NCBI GenBank assembly: GCA_004794785.1
Contig: SJOL01006390.1
Location: 295,340-359,339, forward strand
Length of the DNA stretch: 64,000 nucleotides
Direction of reading: 5' to 3'
From: Opisthorchis felineus
Taxonomy: Eukaryota > Platyhelminthes > Trematoda > Opisthorchiida > Opisthorchiidae
Shown: piece after piece, positions 25,701-38,065 of the stretch
Numbering within the stretch: position 1 is the stretch's first letter
How the letters are laid out: each line of letters starts with the position of its first letter
Position numbers and translations under genes: made by a program
The notes under the pieces: generated by a model
Database searches by the model: none
What the model was told of the DNA's origin: nothing
The model's input: the letters and a program-made list of their open reading frames with translations, nothing else

Positions 25701-28700
25701 GTCCCCCGAGACGGCCCTAGAAAACACCACTCGAAGTGGGAAAAGATTTCCATATTAGCCAGTTACATTCCCGGAAAAGGGCAAAATTTTCTCGTCCAGG
25801 ATGACGGTTACCAGAAGAATGGTGAGTCGTCAATGCCTCCAAATTTTGTTGCAAGCTGCTGGCGAAAATTCAATAAACTTTAGTTTGAAATCGTCAGAAT
25901 ACTCATAAGAAATGGGTAGCTCTTAGCGTCCGTCATTACCTGATTTCTACGATTGTTATGAGGAATCGATTACAGTTTTCGGGATAGTATGGTCATTCCA
26001 CGCCTTACAGACAACCAAAATGCCGGCCGTGCTCAGCTTGATCAAGGGACACTCCGAACTTGAGAATACCAGAAACAGTTTATTAGAAAACTCTTGATTT
26101 CCTGAGATAGGTAATTCGTCCTGCGAAGTCACACTTCTATTGCGGTCACCGTAAGAAAGGTAGTGCTTTTCAAATCAGTATCACACGCAGATGTTTGGAA
26201 TACCATCCCAAAGCTTTTGGCACAAACTTGGACATCACATATTTGACTTTCGACCAAATAAACCTGACGACATTTTTTTACACCACTGTGCATGTTGAAC
26301 TCCCAAACGAATGCACCGGATTTTCTCCTCTCACTGCTCACACGTTGCAAACTGTGCTCTAAAGCGAATTTGTCACTGTTCCAGTGGTTTCAGCTGGGTT
26401 CCACATCTCAGGTATTCAGAAGTATCCAAATTTTTGGCTTACATTATATTGCGCGTTAATTGTAAAATATGCCTTTCTGCCTTCGTTAGTAGGTTCTCAT
26501 TGGAAACAAGGTTTTGAGAGGACGTGCTAGCTGACGTCGCAAGTGAAATTTCCCCTCATGACACTTTTTGAGGGGAGTAATACGTTTTACGGAACGTTGC
26601 TCGGCATCATTTTATTTCAGACGGAAGTTTCACACCGCTTGGTAAGGAGATATTAGCCCAGTAAATACAATGACATGCACTTTTACTATTCTGTCAAGCA
26701 AACTATCACGGAATAACAGAGAAGTGTGGGACTTTTACTTTGTGGAATATGACCCTCAACCGTGTTTTACACTCGAGGGTCTTCTACTACTTCATGTCAG
26801 CATTTTGGTGGACCGTAAGAGTTCGGTGTACGCAGATCAGAGGACACACGCACACAGCGTTACATACCTGGTCACTTTCTAAGTTCGTCAGCTTGATCAT
26901 AAACGAAAAGGTTGATGGACATACGAATGACCCCATTTTTGGACCCCGTTGTCGGTACAACTGTGTGTGATTGTAAGGTTCGAAAGTGTTAATAAACCAT
27001 CTCTGGCAAACGTCAATCGAAGAACTTTGCTTTATTCATTGATGAGTTAGTTGAATATCTTTTTTTCACTGTTTTTCATCATGAGGTTGCAATGCGAAGG
27101 ATATGACATTCCTTAGGAAGTTTGAAAGAAATTCTGGCATTCTGGTATTAAAATTTAACACTGCCCTAAGGTCCACAAACTGTAGGAATTCGTGTACATT
27201 TTCCAGTACTCCCCATGTAAACACCTCGAAATAAGTCAAAGGGCGGCTAAAAAGTCTGCGGTTCAGAACAGAAACTCCCATACGGGGACAGTTTAGGCAT
27301 TGAATGATTGAGCGTGGTGACCGTGTCCCACTAAAGCCTGGCAACATGTAAACAGCATCCTCGAAAACTTTTGTGTAGTGGTCAGTATTCACTGAGTTCA
27401 CAGAAATGCAGATTCAATGTCCATATTCGCCCAAAAGTTATGGTTCGCATGTAAACAATGCTATACCTAGTAATTAGTTTCCTGACAGTGAACAAGCCAC
27501 TCCGATGGTGGGATACGAAGCTGCTCTGAAATTACCACAAGTACTTACCGATAACTGCTTCAGGCCCACATCCTGGGCTGTCCAAAAGCAGGAATCCTCA
27601 AGTTAGCCGCAACTCTCTGATAAACAGAGTTGTGTCTTTTGCCTTGGATGCACAACAGAAACATGACTGAACTGTTCTAGGCGCATGCGAAGCTATCCTG
27701 CATCAGGGTAGGTGGAAAACAAAACCAGAAGGTGAATCTTGGGGGCAAATGGTAAGGTTGGTCTCATCTGCCGTTTTTTATCTTTTGGCCGTTGTGATAC
27801 AATCGCCTGCATTCAACTGTTTAAGCACTTGTGAAAAAATACACTATGCAAACGATATCTCAACCTATAATTACACCAAATCGCAACCCATAATTTTCAC
27901 TAACTTTCATTTTACTTTATGCAATAAAAATGCATTTTCTGCCTCCCGAAGCTGTACTAACATATCGTACCGACGTTAAGTGCACACGTGTAGATTAATC
28001 ATATTGTAAAAAAGCAATCAGATATACAGTTTATTGCTAAGTACGGGGAAGATTTAATGGTAACTTTCTTGCTCACATTTATCCGCGAATCAGAGAGCGT
28101 TAGTTTTTCCTTTCGGAAGGAAATTCAGGGCTTCAGAAGAGGTTTATCAAACTGTTGCATCTCCCAGCATCGTGGTGAACGGACAGCCAATTGTACGACT
28201 GCAGACGAGAAACAGGCCTTAGGAAAACATTTTCAGGGAAGTTTTCCGAAACTCGCACTCGTCTGGAAAGTCTTAAAAATTCTCATAACGACAGTTCAAG
28301 TGTTTGGCTGCATTATACACAGTCAGGTGGGAGATCTATCTTTAAGGTCATGCTATTCAAGACGTAAACCTTCATTGTTACTCCAAAAAGTGTTGTCTCA
28401 AGGTCTTTCATAAATTACCATGAATAAAATTACACTCTGCACGTCATACAAACCCAACAGAAGATTATAGTTACTCCAAAAAGAAAATTCCACCGTCGGA
28501 TTTTGGGAGACGCTTCTACGAGGATTTCTTCTTCCGCATCTGACGTCATCTGTATCTGCTATTTAGTTCAAATTTAATTTGCGTTCAAATTAGTCTGAGT
28601 TCTGAAAAGTACTACTTGCTGGTTCTAGTCAGCCCACATCTTGTGTCTGTTTGCCCTTGGATAAGTAAAAAGATGAGTAGTGGTTTGTCAGAACAGTGTT

Positions 28701-29761
28701 TCCTTTTTTTCGTTGTAGATAATTTGTTGCGGGTGAGTCAATTGCCAGCTAGTTAATCACGAAACAGTTCATCGCTAGACTTGTTAATTACAATTCAGTT
28801 TAACGTTCGATAATTCTGCACTTGGGTACCGTATAAATCGATTTCGCATGACCAGCACACCCAAACTGACACAAAAAGTAACACCAACTTAGCTTTCTGA
28901 TTTCATCCTTAATCGTAATTACAATGGAAATTGTAACATAGTAGGTAAACGTAGTATTAAAGATAATGGTTACGGGACTTGCAAACAGGACACCTTGCAA
29001 AAATGAGTTGAAAAACGAAACAGCCGTTGATGTATATCTGTTAATTTCCTCATAATTTCTGTTTACGTCTAATACTGCTTCAAACAAGATAAGGGGCGCT
29101 ATTTTCTACGACATATATAAATGTCCAAATACTTTTGAACTTGTAACCAAAAGCCAGATTGAGACCACGATCCTCCGCTGTATGAAGAGGCGTGTTATCG
29201 AAAGTTACCGGAGTCATATAATAGACAAAAAACGTTTGGCGCGCGGTCACTTGATAGGAAACTCGTGAGTAAAGAATTGTTGGTGCTATATCCTGAGTGC
29301 GATTTAACCAAAGTGCTGATCAGCCACTCGTGGTCAAACAGCTTAGGCCTCAACCACAATCGGGAAAGTTACGAGTTAGAATTTCTTTTGGAGTTACTGG
29401 AAGTGCAATGATGATTATCCCAAACAAGGATGAAACAGCTGTACAGCTGGTACAGAAAGACTTCATTTACAGGACAAAAGCCCAATATGAGATTTCTAAA
29501 TCTCCTAAAACTTCCAACAAAATATTTATACCAGCCACGTTAACCGTACCGAAAAAATATTTTCGGGATATTTTTGATGGACTAATTCACGGACGAACAG
29601 TCTAACAAGTAGACTTGAATTCCAGGAGTGTATGCACGTTGTAAACACCGGAGGTACTTTTATACCCAACAGCAACCTGAGACGGTAGAGTGCACCGTCA
29701 CCGCCCCTTATAATTCATATTATTCTAGTATATAGCCGAGCGGAAAAGCCTGCCAGGATGT

Positions 29762-29895
29762 CGTTAGTTGTTTTGACAGTCCTTTACACGTTCTTCCTTC
29801 TTGAGGCTCATCAGGACGGCGAATTCCCAGGTTTCCATCAACCTCATGCTCTGCTTGAGAACCACACTGTGCACAATTGATTAAATACACTCAGT
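29762..29895 (-). repeat. Segment B unit fragment with decayed hammerhead, minus strand
   Basis: On the minus strand it reads AGTGTATTTAATC, then GGTTCTCAAGCAGAGCATGAGG, GTTGATGGAAACCTGGGAA and a hammerhead-like CTGATGAGCCTCAAGAAGG. These are the same landmarks in the same order as 16.60-16.70 kb on the plus strand. In the ribozyme, CTGATGA (plus 29808-29814) and a partial stem II survive, but the GAAA core after stem II is changed to AGAA and stem I no longer pairs. It is therefore probably inactive. Confidence 0.7.
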
Positions 29896-29921
29896 TTGAA
29901 ATTACATTGGTGTTACTGTGA

Positions 29922-30050
29922 GATTTCGAATATCGCGGCAACTGAAGTATAAGGCTGCCTTCGTGTAACAAATTCAGCTGAAGAATATCATAAACGGGAG
30001 ATTCAGTCTCTCATTAAGACCAAGGAATCCATTTCTCTAATATTGTCGGT
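29922..30050 (+). repeat. Segment B unit fragment, plus strand
   Basis: Starts TTTCGAATATCGCGGCAACTG, continues AATTCAGCTGAAGAATATCATAAACG and GAGATTCAGTCTCTC, matching the first half of the unit. It lies head-to-head with the minus fragment at 29.76-29.90 kb, repeating the inverted arrangement seen at 16.4 kb. Confidence 0.65.
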
Positions 30051-31230
30051 TAGTTTGTGATGCCAGCTATTGAGGCGGAAAGAAATTCCTGCGTGACGAC
30101 CGATTGCCAATAATCCATATCCGAAGTTTTGAATTATGTTGTCCGTATTTCCGTCAGATACTGAAGCCACACTTTTTAGAGTATCCAGTGGTAACCACTT
30201 TTGACTTCCTTTTTCAGAAATGTGTCAGTGTGAAATGCATGCAGTGTGAAAGGCATGCATGCAGTCTTAAGAAAACTTTTATTCTTTAGCACAAGGGTTA
30301 TGCTTAGCGGCTTAAGTTGGTATCATGATTCAAAAGTCTGCTTTTACGCAATCTCTACGGCTCAGTAAATTCTGAGACTTTCCACCATCTAGCTGAACAT
30401 ATGTGACTAATTGTAGCCCTTCTGACCTGGTCCAAAAGCACAAGCAGAAGCGCTGAGGACTTTAGCTTATCGTTGGATCTCTCCTGTGGTACTCCGGAAA
30501 ACATAAGCAGCCATCTAGTAGACAGGCTACACTCAAAGTAAAAATTGCATCAGTGAATTCAAGAGATGAACACATCTAAATTGCTTTTTAACACTGTCGA
30601 GCACAAATGTCCCTTACATAAAAGCCTACTCAAAATGTGGAAGAAGATGCAATTGGACAAGAGAGAGGAGGTAAATTATCACAGTAAAAACCTTGGTCAT
30701 CTTTAAAATTAATCGAGCTCATAAAACAAATAGCCGAATTTCTCGAGTTATTCTGTTCTATTCTGCCAAATCACTTGGCAGCGGTAGTCTAACCAACCCG
30801 CGTTTATTGGTTAAATCACCAAACTGGTCCTAGTCTAAATTAGCTTGGCGACAAATTGTTGGGCAAATTACTGTCTTGTAAATATCAATGGTACATTTAA
30901 ATCGTCCGTGACCAGCCAATGTAAGGTATCGAACTGTCCAGAAGTACAGTCGATTTGAAACGAAGCTTATCCATCGCTGTTCAGCTTCCCGACGGGAGAC
31001 GATTCAAAAGTGAGATAGTTAGGCTAATGATGGTGAAAGCCTTTGGCGGCCGAATTTCTTCAAGCCTTCTTTTTACTCTTACTTATAGCGTGAATTTCAT
31101 GAGCATATTCCGATGATTACCTGGGTAGAAGCAAACAGATGTACTTAGGCAAATTTCGCTAGACAAACTTTCCCACCCCTTGAATATATGGGGTTAACTT
31201 GTTTCTTCTTCATTTCTGTTGCCAACTCAG

Positions 31231-31401
31231 GTTACTCTACGGCTGCACATTGAACGTAGGGCCTTATTCTACGGCTATACGGTAATCGCACCCAGCGTTC
31301 TCTTATGTATACTGACAATATGCAGTTTTTGCCTACCCTGTGGGAACGCCAAAAAAGTGGAAATCGGACTGACTGTGTTTCTATTCCTCTATTTCCTCCA
31401 G
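31231..31401 (+). CDS. Nicotinic acetylcholine receptor-type subunit, exon 3 (TM1 and most of TM2)
   Basis: Encodes residues 251-307 (57 codons, phase 0 at both ends). It starts TLRLHIERRALFYGY, the standard lead into TM1 (about 263-285) with the conserved Pro271. TM2 begins after CGNAKKVEIGLTVFLFLYF. Aligned to the family pattern GEKxxLGIT, Lys292 is position 0', Gly296 4', Thr298 6' and Leu301 the 9' gate. Position -1', normally Glu in cation channels, is Lys291, and 2', normally Ser/Thr, is Glu294. The exon is flanked by GCCAACTCAG and GTAAGA. Confidence 0.93.
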
Positions 31402-34343
31402 GTAAGAACAGGTAAAAAAAATTGCTTTGGATTGGCACACCTTTAATAATGTCCACTTACCTTTGTTTCCTACAGATTCCTACCGGCATCACAGTGTCAC
31501 AGACACAGAGACCCAAAAGCTGTTTGAACTGCCATCTCCGTTCGAAACGATAACGGATATGGTGGTAGGGTAGAACGATTTTGTTTACTACAATATGACA
31601 TCCAAGAATGACGTGAAAAAAATACAAATAAACTGTCGGCATCTGAAATGAATCTTCCGACGATCACTAGTTGAAGCACTTAAGGGCCACGTATATTTCT
31701 TAAACTATAAGCAGCTAGAACATGGTTGAAAGTGGTTATTTGTGCTGACTGATTTAACCTCAGGAAATGCGGTCAAATAGGTAACATGTAAAGGTGAATC
31801 GTGAAACACTAGCTTGCCTGTGCTGGACAGCCTCAACGTTATCATTATTATTATCAAAGTGGTTTCCGGATTTATTTCATACAGTGAAATTTGTCAGAAA
31901 TGCAAACTTCCCGGGGGCTTGTGTGCTGTGTTTTTTGCCGTACGATGCTACCATAAACGGTAAAATCCCCGGAACAGGAGAACATGCAACCCACCCGGCT
32001 ACGTTCACCATACGTCCCCAACCAGGACGAGGCAGGTGGCGAATCGGCCCTCAGGCTGAAAACATTTCTAGGTAATTTTACTGAGAATAATATAGCTGCT
32101 CTCTTCGTGAGGGGAGGAGAGCCGGGTGGTTGTGAAAGATCAGAGTGACACAGAATTCAACAGAATAAGGCACACAAAAACATTTATGATCAATAAGCAT
32201 TCACAGCTGGACGAGACTCAGTGTCTGAATGAAAAGACATTACATTGTGAGGAAGGATTATTTCCAAGCAGCTAGAACAAGGAATAATTTTCCCTTCAAA
32301 AATTTCATATAACAACACCCTCATAAAAAAGCAGCTGAAGCAAAACAGTTTTAGTCAGCCAAACACCAAAGTGAACAGTGTATAGATCCATCCAGAACAA
32401 CAGACTGATGAGTTGAAGCTCCAGAAATCAACCAGTTTGATAAATGGGTGTTTAGACCTTTTTCTAGGATAAACTGTTTGTCCGAGACAGGCGTAGAGTT
32501 TGAATTAAGTTGGAACCAACAGTTTCTAGCAATGTGAAGCTGAACGGCAAATAGTTGTCGAGCCTCCCATTCTGTCGCCAAGTGTTACGACGCAGGTTTC
32601 GATGCATCTCTCCGCTAATCCTACTTGGCTGTGCCTTAGGCGGTTTTCCAAGCTTAGGCGTAACAAATCACCCGAAATACTACCAGAACATTTCGCTTGA
32701 TGAAGTCAGATTAATTAGCAAAACATTCTGCTGCACCTCCGAATTGGTGGCAGTCTTACGGCATTGATTTTTGAATGTTCTCGATGTTCAGTACAAATTA
32801 TTATTACACTTAACAAACATCCTGCTAGCACGGCATGTCAGTGAGGGATGATAACACAGAATTTTAACATGAAACCCACGCTTCTGGAAGGTATTTTTCC
32901 ATATGCCATGACCTCTACGAAACCAAAAAGATTGAGGAATATGTGACACGGTATTGTGTGAGACCTTGGTTTTTAACTTATGAAGAGTAGTTGGGTCATG
33001 AGCATCACCCAAGTATGCATAGGGTTTACTAATGGTTGAGTATTGGAACCCGCACACTCCCACTTTCAACACTTGTTTCCATGTCCATACGACGTGCACC
33101 TGGACTTTGCACTCCGAGTAAAAAGGGTAAAGGAAACAGCACCTTGGTGCAATAACGTTAGTTCGGTCACTTTGCTGACATCTGCTCACATCCATCCACA
33201 TTCAAGGCCTAACGGGAGTGACATATACCGAGGACTGAGGATAAAGTCAATCACCAGAACTTACCGTTACCCAAGATTCCTACGTCTGGATTCTTTTCCA
33301 CACTTTTACCTACGACAGTAGAGAGAATCTACAATTTCAATCAAGTTTTCATCCATCCGTTAAGCCAGACTACAGAGCCGAGCTGCAATGTACAGCCATT
33401 TTATCCTTGTGGTGACGTGTTCACCTCACAAAGCTCGTATCTACAAATATTGATGTGAAAGGTTCAAACTCAACCATCTGGTGAACAGAAACCAAGAGCC
33501 CAGTTCGTAATCAAAAGTGATTAAAACTTTGGCTCTAGGTTGTACCCAGCCTGGCAAATTTTCGTGAAGTGCTGTCGAATCGATGAACACGAGTTTTCGA
33601 ACATGAGTGATATCTGACAAAGCGTACAGTGAGACCTATTTGATTTCCAGACCAACTTAAATCAGCATTCACAAGAAACTATGAATTTGCTTCACATGCC
33701 AAGCTTATTGGTATACACGAACCAGCTTTGCATTCCATTGCAGAATTGAATTGAGATGTTTGACAAGAAAGTCACGCCCCTATTAACCAATCATGTCCTT
33801 TTGAAGGCTATAGATTTTCCGAACATTTATTACTAAAAATTAGGATTTCATTAGAATTATTTTATTGTCATCTAGCCCGCTGGAAAATGATTGAAATCAG
33901 TGGATTGTTTGGTATTTGGTTGATTTCTCATACGGTAAACTAGCAGGACATAAGACTTGCTGCGCGTAATTGTATGGGGTATTACAATCTTTTGAGTACA
34001 CACTTGACTGTTCGTGAGTTACTGTATTCTGCGTTGGCATGGAAGGACTGGCATTTAAAGCGGTTGAAAAATGTTCAGCCAACAACTACCAGTATCGTTC
34101 AGTAATATCACGATATAATCTCACTCAAGCTGTCAGATATCTGCTGAGCCGAACAAAGATCATATAGCAAAATTGTTGGAGTTTAGATGGTTCCTGAGAG
34201 CACATGTACCTCCACGAGACGAGGGAAGGAGAAATAATAGCAACAACTTTGAATCTCTTTGTCTTTTTGTTGCATCATATTCAAGGCTGATTTGAATTTG
34301 CAATACTTCCTTTTGTTTCTCTCTCGTTTCGTCCCTATTCCAG
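31402..34343 (+). other. Intron 3 of the receptor gene (2.9 kb)
   Basis: Begins GTAAGAACA and ends CCCTATTCCAG. The longest open frame is a 137-codon minus-strand frame at 32788-33201 with no recognisable domain; it is most likely fortuitous. No mobile element was recognised. Confidence 0.8.
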
Positions 34344-34826
34344 GTGACGATTTCCGAACACACCCCAGAATCGAGCACTACACCACTTATCAATCTTTTC
34401 CTCACATTGGTGATGTCACTGAGCTCATTTTCAATCATCTGTGCCACGTGTGTGTTAAACGTCATTGGCAGAAGCCACGAAGATCCCTGCCCAGCACCAT
34501 CATCATTTGTATGGTTTGTCGCAACCCAAGTTTTCGGTCGTATGACTTTTATGAGCTACAGTAAGCGTGACGAGAAGCTTTATATAGCCACTCAAAAGGA
34601 CATGCCCGAGAATTCTGCTAACTCACCGTCACTTGAAGAACATACAAACTGTAACAAGGTCAACTCCGTATTCGATGATATTTCCACCGCCAGAAGGTTT
34701 ATGTGGATTCATGTAGCTCGAGTGACAGATCGTCTGCTACTACTCCTCTATCTGATGATGACGTTTCTGCTGCTTTTCATGTTCCTCGTCTATATTCCGG
34801 CATCTTCTGCTGCTTCTGCGTTGTGA
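34344..34826 (+). CDS. Nicotinic acetylcholine receptor-type subunit, exon 4 (end of TM2, TM3, cytoplasmic loop, TM4)
   Basis: Encodes residues 308-467 and the stop. It opens VTISEHTPESSTTPLI, completing TM2 with Glu312 at position 20' and the family's SExxPxxSxxxPLI linker. TM3 is about 322-346, followed by VLNVIGRS. A polar cytoplasmic loop of roughly 85 residues, short for this family, leads to TM4 (about 438-457), rich in Leu and Met. The four exons sum to 1404 bases, a 467-residue protein, at the short end for nicotinic subunits (450-600). The first codon is GTG because it follows a CAG acceptor; it is not a start. The product would sit in nerve or muscle membrane as one of five subunits. 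Lacking the loop C cysteine pair, it would need an alpha-type partner to bind acetylcholine. Confidence 0.92.
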   Translation: MTISEHTPESSTTPLINLFLTLVMSLSSFSIICATCVLNVIGRSHEDPCPAPSSFVWFVATQVFGRMTFMSYSKRDEKLYIATQKDMPENSANSPSLEEHTNCNKVNSVFDDISTARRFMWIHVARVTDRLLLLLYLMMTFLLLFMFLVYIPASSAASAL

Positions 34827-35784
34827 GCACCATCCTTTTGACTTGAATCCGTACTAGTACGGAATGAAGCAGTTCTATTTGTGGCTTGTTATACCAAATG
34901 CTGACTTTTTGACATCCATTCTAATAGTATATTTAACCTAACTTAATCTGAAACCTAGATTTTTGAAGAATTTAACACAAACTCATTGTTGTATAATGAA
35001 GCGAAGCGACGAGCACCATGTAAACATTATCTATTTACACCGGTAATTATTAGCAGTCTCCTATCCAGTATTGGATGCTGGTATCAAGCTAGAATTGGGG
35101 TACCGTAGTATTTTCAGGTCCAACCTAATGCACTTCTAAATTATTGTATTTGGGGTGCATCAAAACTGAAGTCGTATTGTAGACGGGATAAAAACGGACA
35201 GCATACGATAGGACAAGTTTCTCGGCAAAAACAAGTTATCAGAAACATTTAACTCCTACGTCTATTTGGTACTATCATTGAAACTGAGTATATGAAGCAT
35301 AAGCCAGTTGGAAGACGAATGCTTAGAACGCTAGGTTTGTTGTTCACAAACCACACGGGTCACTCAAGCCAAAACTAAATGTACACAGTTTCCTCTATCG
35401 TAAATTAGTGCGACAGCAGTTTAACACCCAAATGCTTGAGGGATAGTTTTGTACTCTCGTGGATGACTGATGAAATATCATATGTTCAAATGAGATATTC
35501 TTCATTATCTTTGAATCACTTTTGACTAACGTACCGTAACATCAAAATGTTGTCCCTTTTGTAACTGTATGGTTAGCCAAAACATCGGATCGGACGTCGG
35601 CCCGCTCTACCGATGCAGATTATCTCTCTTTCTGATTTCGAAAATGCTGCTGCCATGGGTAGTCATCTGGGTCACACACCCGTTAGACAGTTATGTCCCG
35701 CTGTTGCACGCTCCTAACTTTACGAACGCTAAATTAATGAGCTCCTAGTTTTCACCACCGAAAAGCATCTTATTTCATTTTCTG
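34827..35784. other. 3' flank of the receptor gene
   Basis: No gene, no canonical AATAAA close to the receptor stop codon, and no repeat recognised. It separates the receptor from the Penelope-like remnant. Confidence 0.5.
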
Positions 35785-36570
35785 GTGTTTCTAGTAATAT
35801 TTACCCAAATTTGCCTGCAGCTAAAGCGAGTGAGTCAAAGTGTAGATCAAGATTCTCATAGATTCCACTGGAAAAAACATTTAGATGACAAAATAACTCG
35901 CACTATCCAGCGTAAACCAATCTGGAGTGATCAGTATATTCACTTTTCAAATTGTACATCCGTAGCTTACAAACGCAGCTGCTTGGTTAAGGCACTATTC
36001 CGCAGGGTAATTTGCACTTCCGAGAGTGACCACTTGAAACATTTTCTCAAAATACGCAGCGCGTACAAAATTAGAGAACAACCGGATGTTAACACTGAAA
36101 TAATGGAAGCCATCTCGCAGTTATCACTTAAGGAAATCATGTATTCGTGAACATCAAGCTTATACCAACAGCTGCTTTGGGTTGCCCCATATGGGCCTCA
36201 AAACGAAGAATAAGCCAGCTCATTGTAGCTTTAATACTTCAAGCTAGTCAACCTAGAGGGATAAATTTTTCTGCTGCTCACTTTGTACATCAGTTCATCA
36301 GCAATTACGCCAACAATTGCATCAGAAAATTATACCCCTGTATCCTTGGAAGAATTGCTAAACACAGCAAAATGCATGACACGCCCCCATAAAACACCAA
36401 TCAGCTCACTGTCATTCTACTACCAGTCATTTGCGTGAAATCTTGTGACCAGAAATCATTCGTCTGACCCCAGACAATCATTTGCTGTTCTGCTATTCAG
36501 TGGAACACCTCGGATTCTAACAATGCTGATTCAACTGAGACAGTGAGCATCAGTTGCGCATAAGGCAGTG
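35785..36570 (+). pseudogene. Penelope-like element reverse transcriptase C-terminal remnant
   Basis: The 121-codon frame 35785-36150 contains ITRTIQRKPIWSDQYIHF followed by SVAYKRSCLVKALFRRV and ICTSESDHLKHFL. This is the characteristic late reverse transcriptase block of Penelope-like elements (xRKPTxTxxYxxFxS then YKRxLVxxLFxR and an IC box). After a stop, another frame gives FGLPHMGLKTKN near 36180, resembling the LPYxGL block that follows in the family. Near 36460-36540, SDPRQSFAVLLFSGTPRIL resembles the DPxxSFxVI...PRxL C-terminal end. A GIY-YIG endonuclease signature is not legible. Frame changes and stops mean it is dead. The element strand is plus; the fingers and palm region upstream is not identified. 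Confidence 0.6.
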
Positions 36571-37572
36571 AGGTAAAAGATCCGCCTCCCTAGTCTCGGA
36601 CTCGCTTTCTTTGCTCTGGATGCGCTCACGCGCTTTTTCATCTTAAACCTATGAATGTATGTTTTATGTGGATGATTGATGGAACTAAGAGTAATGTTAA
36701 ATTATCGTCAAGCATGCCTTCTCCCGGTTATGATGAGGCAGATTAAGGGACTTGATTCTTCCAATAAACCCTTTCAACTTTAACTCCTGCGTTTACCGCG
36801 GTCGGTTAGGGGCGCTCGTGGAGTCCAACTGTCATTAAGATTTACACTATGTAAGTCTAGTGTGCTGTAAGTTAGGACTTCGTGAAGAACCACCAACCAA
36901 GAGAAAGTAATTAGTTTAACGAAGATCTTTCATAAGGCAAACCAACAACATTTAGTTGTTTAGACATTGATGCACTGCTCCATGAGACCGGTGCCAACTC
37001 TTCAGCCTTGGTCTCACGTCGGTTCATTGGTTACAAAATCGATGAACCGGTACTGGACTTTGCGTAGGATTAAACTTGAACCTTTCAGCTGATCTCCTTG
37101 CAAATACCAGAAGATCATTCACTTAGTGGCTTAAATGACGACGTGCGTCCAGGCTGCTCAGTTTGAACAAACTCGACAAATTCAGGGTTGTGTTCGTTGG
37201 CCCTGAGGCAATCGGTGAAAATTCCTTGAACAAAATCCTTTACCAAGACCCAGATATAGGTAATAAGCTCTTGCGTCCCTTACTTCGATTTCTAAAAAAG
37301 GCACAACATCCTGCGAACAATTCTTGGAAATGTGGTTGGAAAGGTCATTGCTGAGCTTGTAAATCAAACAAAAATTGTTGAAACTGAAGGGCCATCTGAA
37401 GGCTGGTGAATTGGTGTCGATAGTCCATTGATCGTTCCCAAGTGGTATGTGGTCCAATGGGATGGTTTAAGAAGTAGTTACGAACACTAATGAACGCACT
37501 CGTTGAGTAAAGGCTAGGCCTTGCAAAGGAATATTACTAAGGAATATAGGGAAAGCGTTTTAGAAGACGATG
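36571..37572. other. Unassigned stretch between Penelope-like remnant and repeat segment A
   Basis: No gene recognised. It could be the 3' untranslated part of the Penelope-like copy, since a member of the hammerhead-repeat pair begins at 37573, but no landmark proves this. Confidence 0.4.
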
Positions 37573-37932
37573 ACTGTCGGGACGTTTCCAGATATGAAAA
37601 AGCACATGTGCAGAGAACGACGAGTCCCCAAGGTCACCATCGGTCCCACACGTTCCGGATAGCAGGTGCGTTGGCGGGGCTCACCAAACACGGCTTAACA
37701 GCATGTGACCAGCGGAGTTGGTTCACGGCAGGAATGTCGCCATTGGCTGTACAGAACGAACAAGTGAACGACCATATTTGGCCCTTTAGTCATCCTACAT
37801 ATTTACGCAGAAGCTCTGTATGTTTTGTTCTGACAATACAGCCGTGTCCCGAGTTCTCTGTCTTCTCCTTGTCGCGCAGTCTGGCAGGCTCAGTGCAGGC
37901 GTAACCAATAGACGGCCACCCACGATACAACA
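37573..37932 (+). repeat. Dispersed repeat, segment A, copy 2
   Basis: Matches 4361-4715 in the same orientation along its length, with a ~15 base insertion (AGTCCCCAAGGTCACC region near 37622) and scattered substitutions. The 127-codon open frame across it is not preserved in copy 1, so the repeat is treated as non-coding. It is followed by a segment B fragment at about the same relative place as in copy 1. Confidence 0.8.
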
Positions 37933-38065
37933 GTGACCAGTTACTTTGCACGACACTGTTGCTTTGCTGTTACATGGTTCATTAGAAAGACTTTTTGGCC
38001 CTAACCATGAGGAAAGTTGTGCTAATTTTTGGCAGTGGGTGCAAAAACTATGTTTGATTTGAGTA

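Larger units (their letters stand above)
22140..31230 (+). other. Intron 2 of the receptor gene (9.1 kb)
   Basis: Begins GTAGGT and ends GCCAACTCAG, phase 0. It contains a tRNA-derived SINE (25.48-25.70 kb) and two inverted segment-B fragments including a decayed hammerhead (29.76-30.05 kb). The remainder has only short motif-free open frames. A 111-codon minus frame at 27066-27401 and a 102-codon plus frame at 29297-29605 were read and not recognised. Confidence 0.8.

Noticed and set aside
26380..26410. TTCAGCTGGGTTCCA resembling a segment B landmark
   Set aside because: Only about 14 bases match and the flanks do not continue the unit.
32400..32440. CTGATGAG...GAAATC on the plus strand, hammerhead-like
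   Set aside because: The 12 bases between the two core motifs do not form a stem, so the spacing match is chance.
37182..37457. Minus-strand 91-codon frame between the Penelope-like remnant and repeat A
   Set aside because: No domain, no splice context and no counterpart near the other copy of repeat A.
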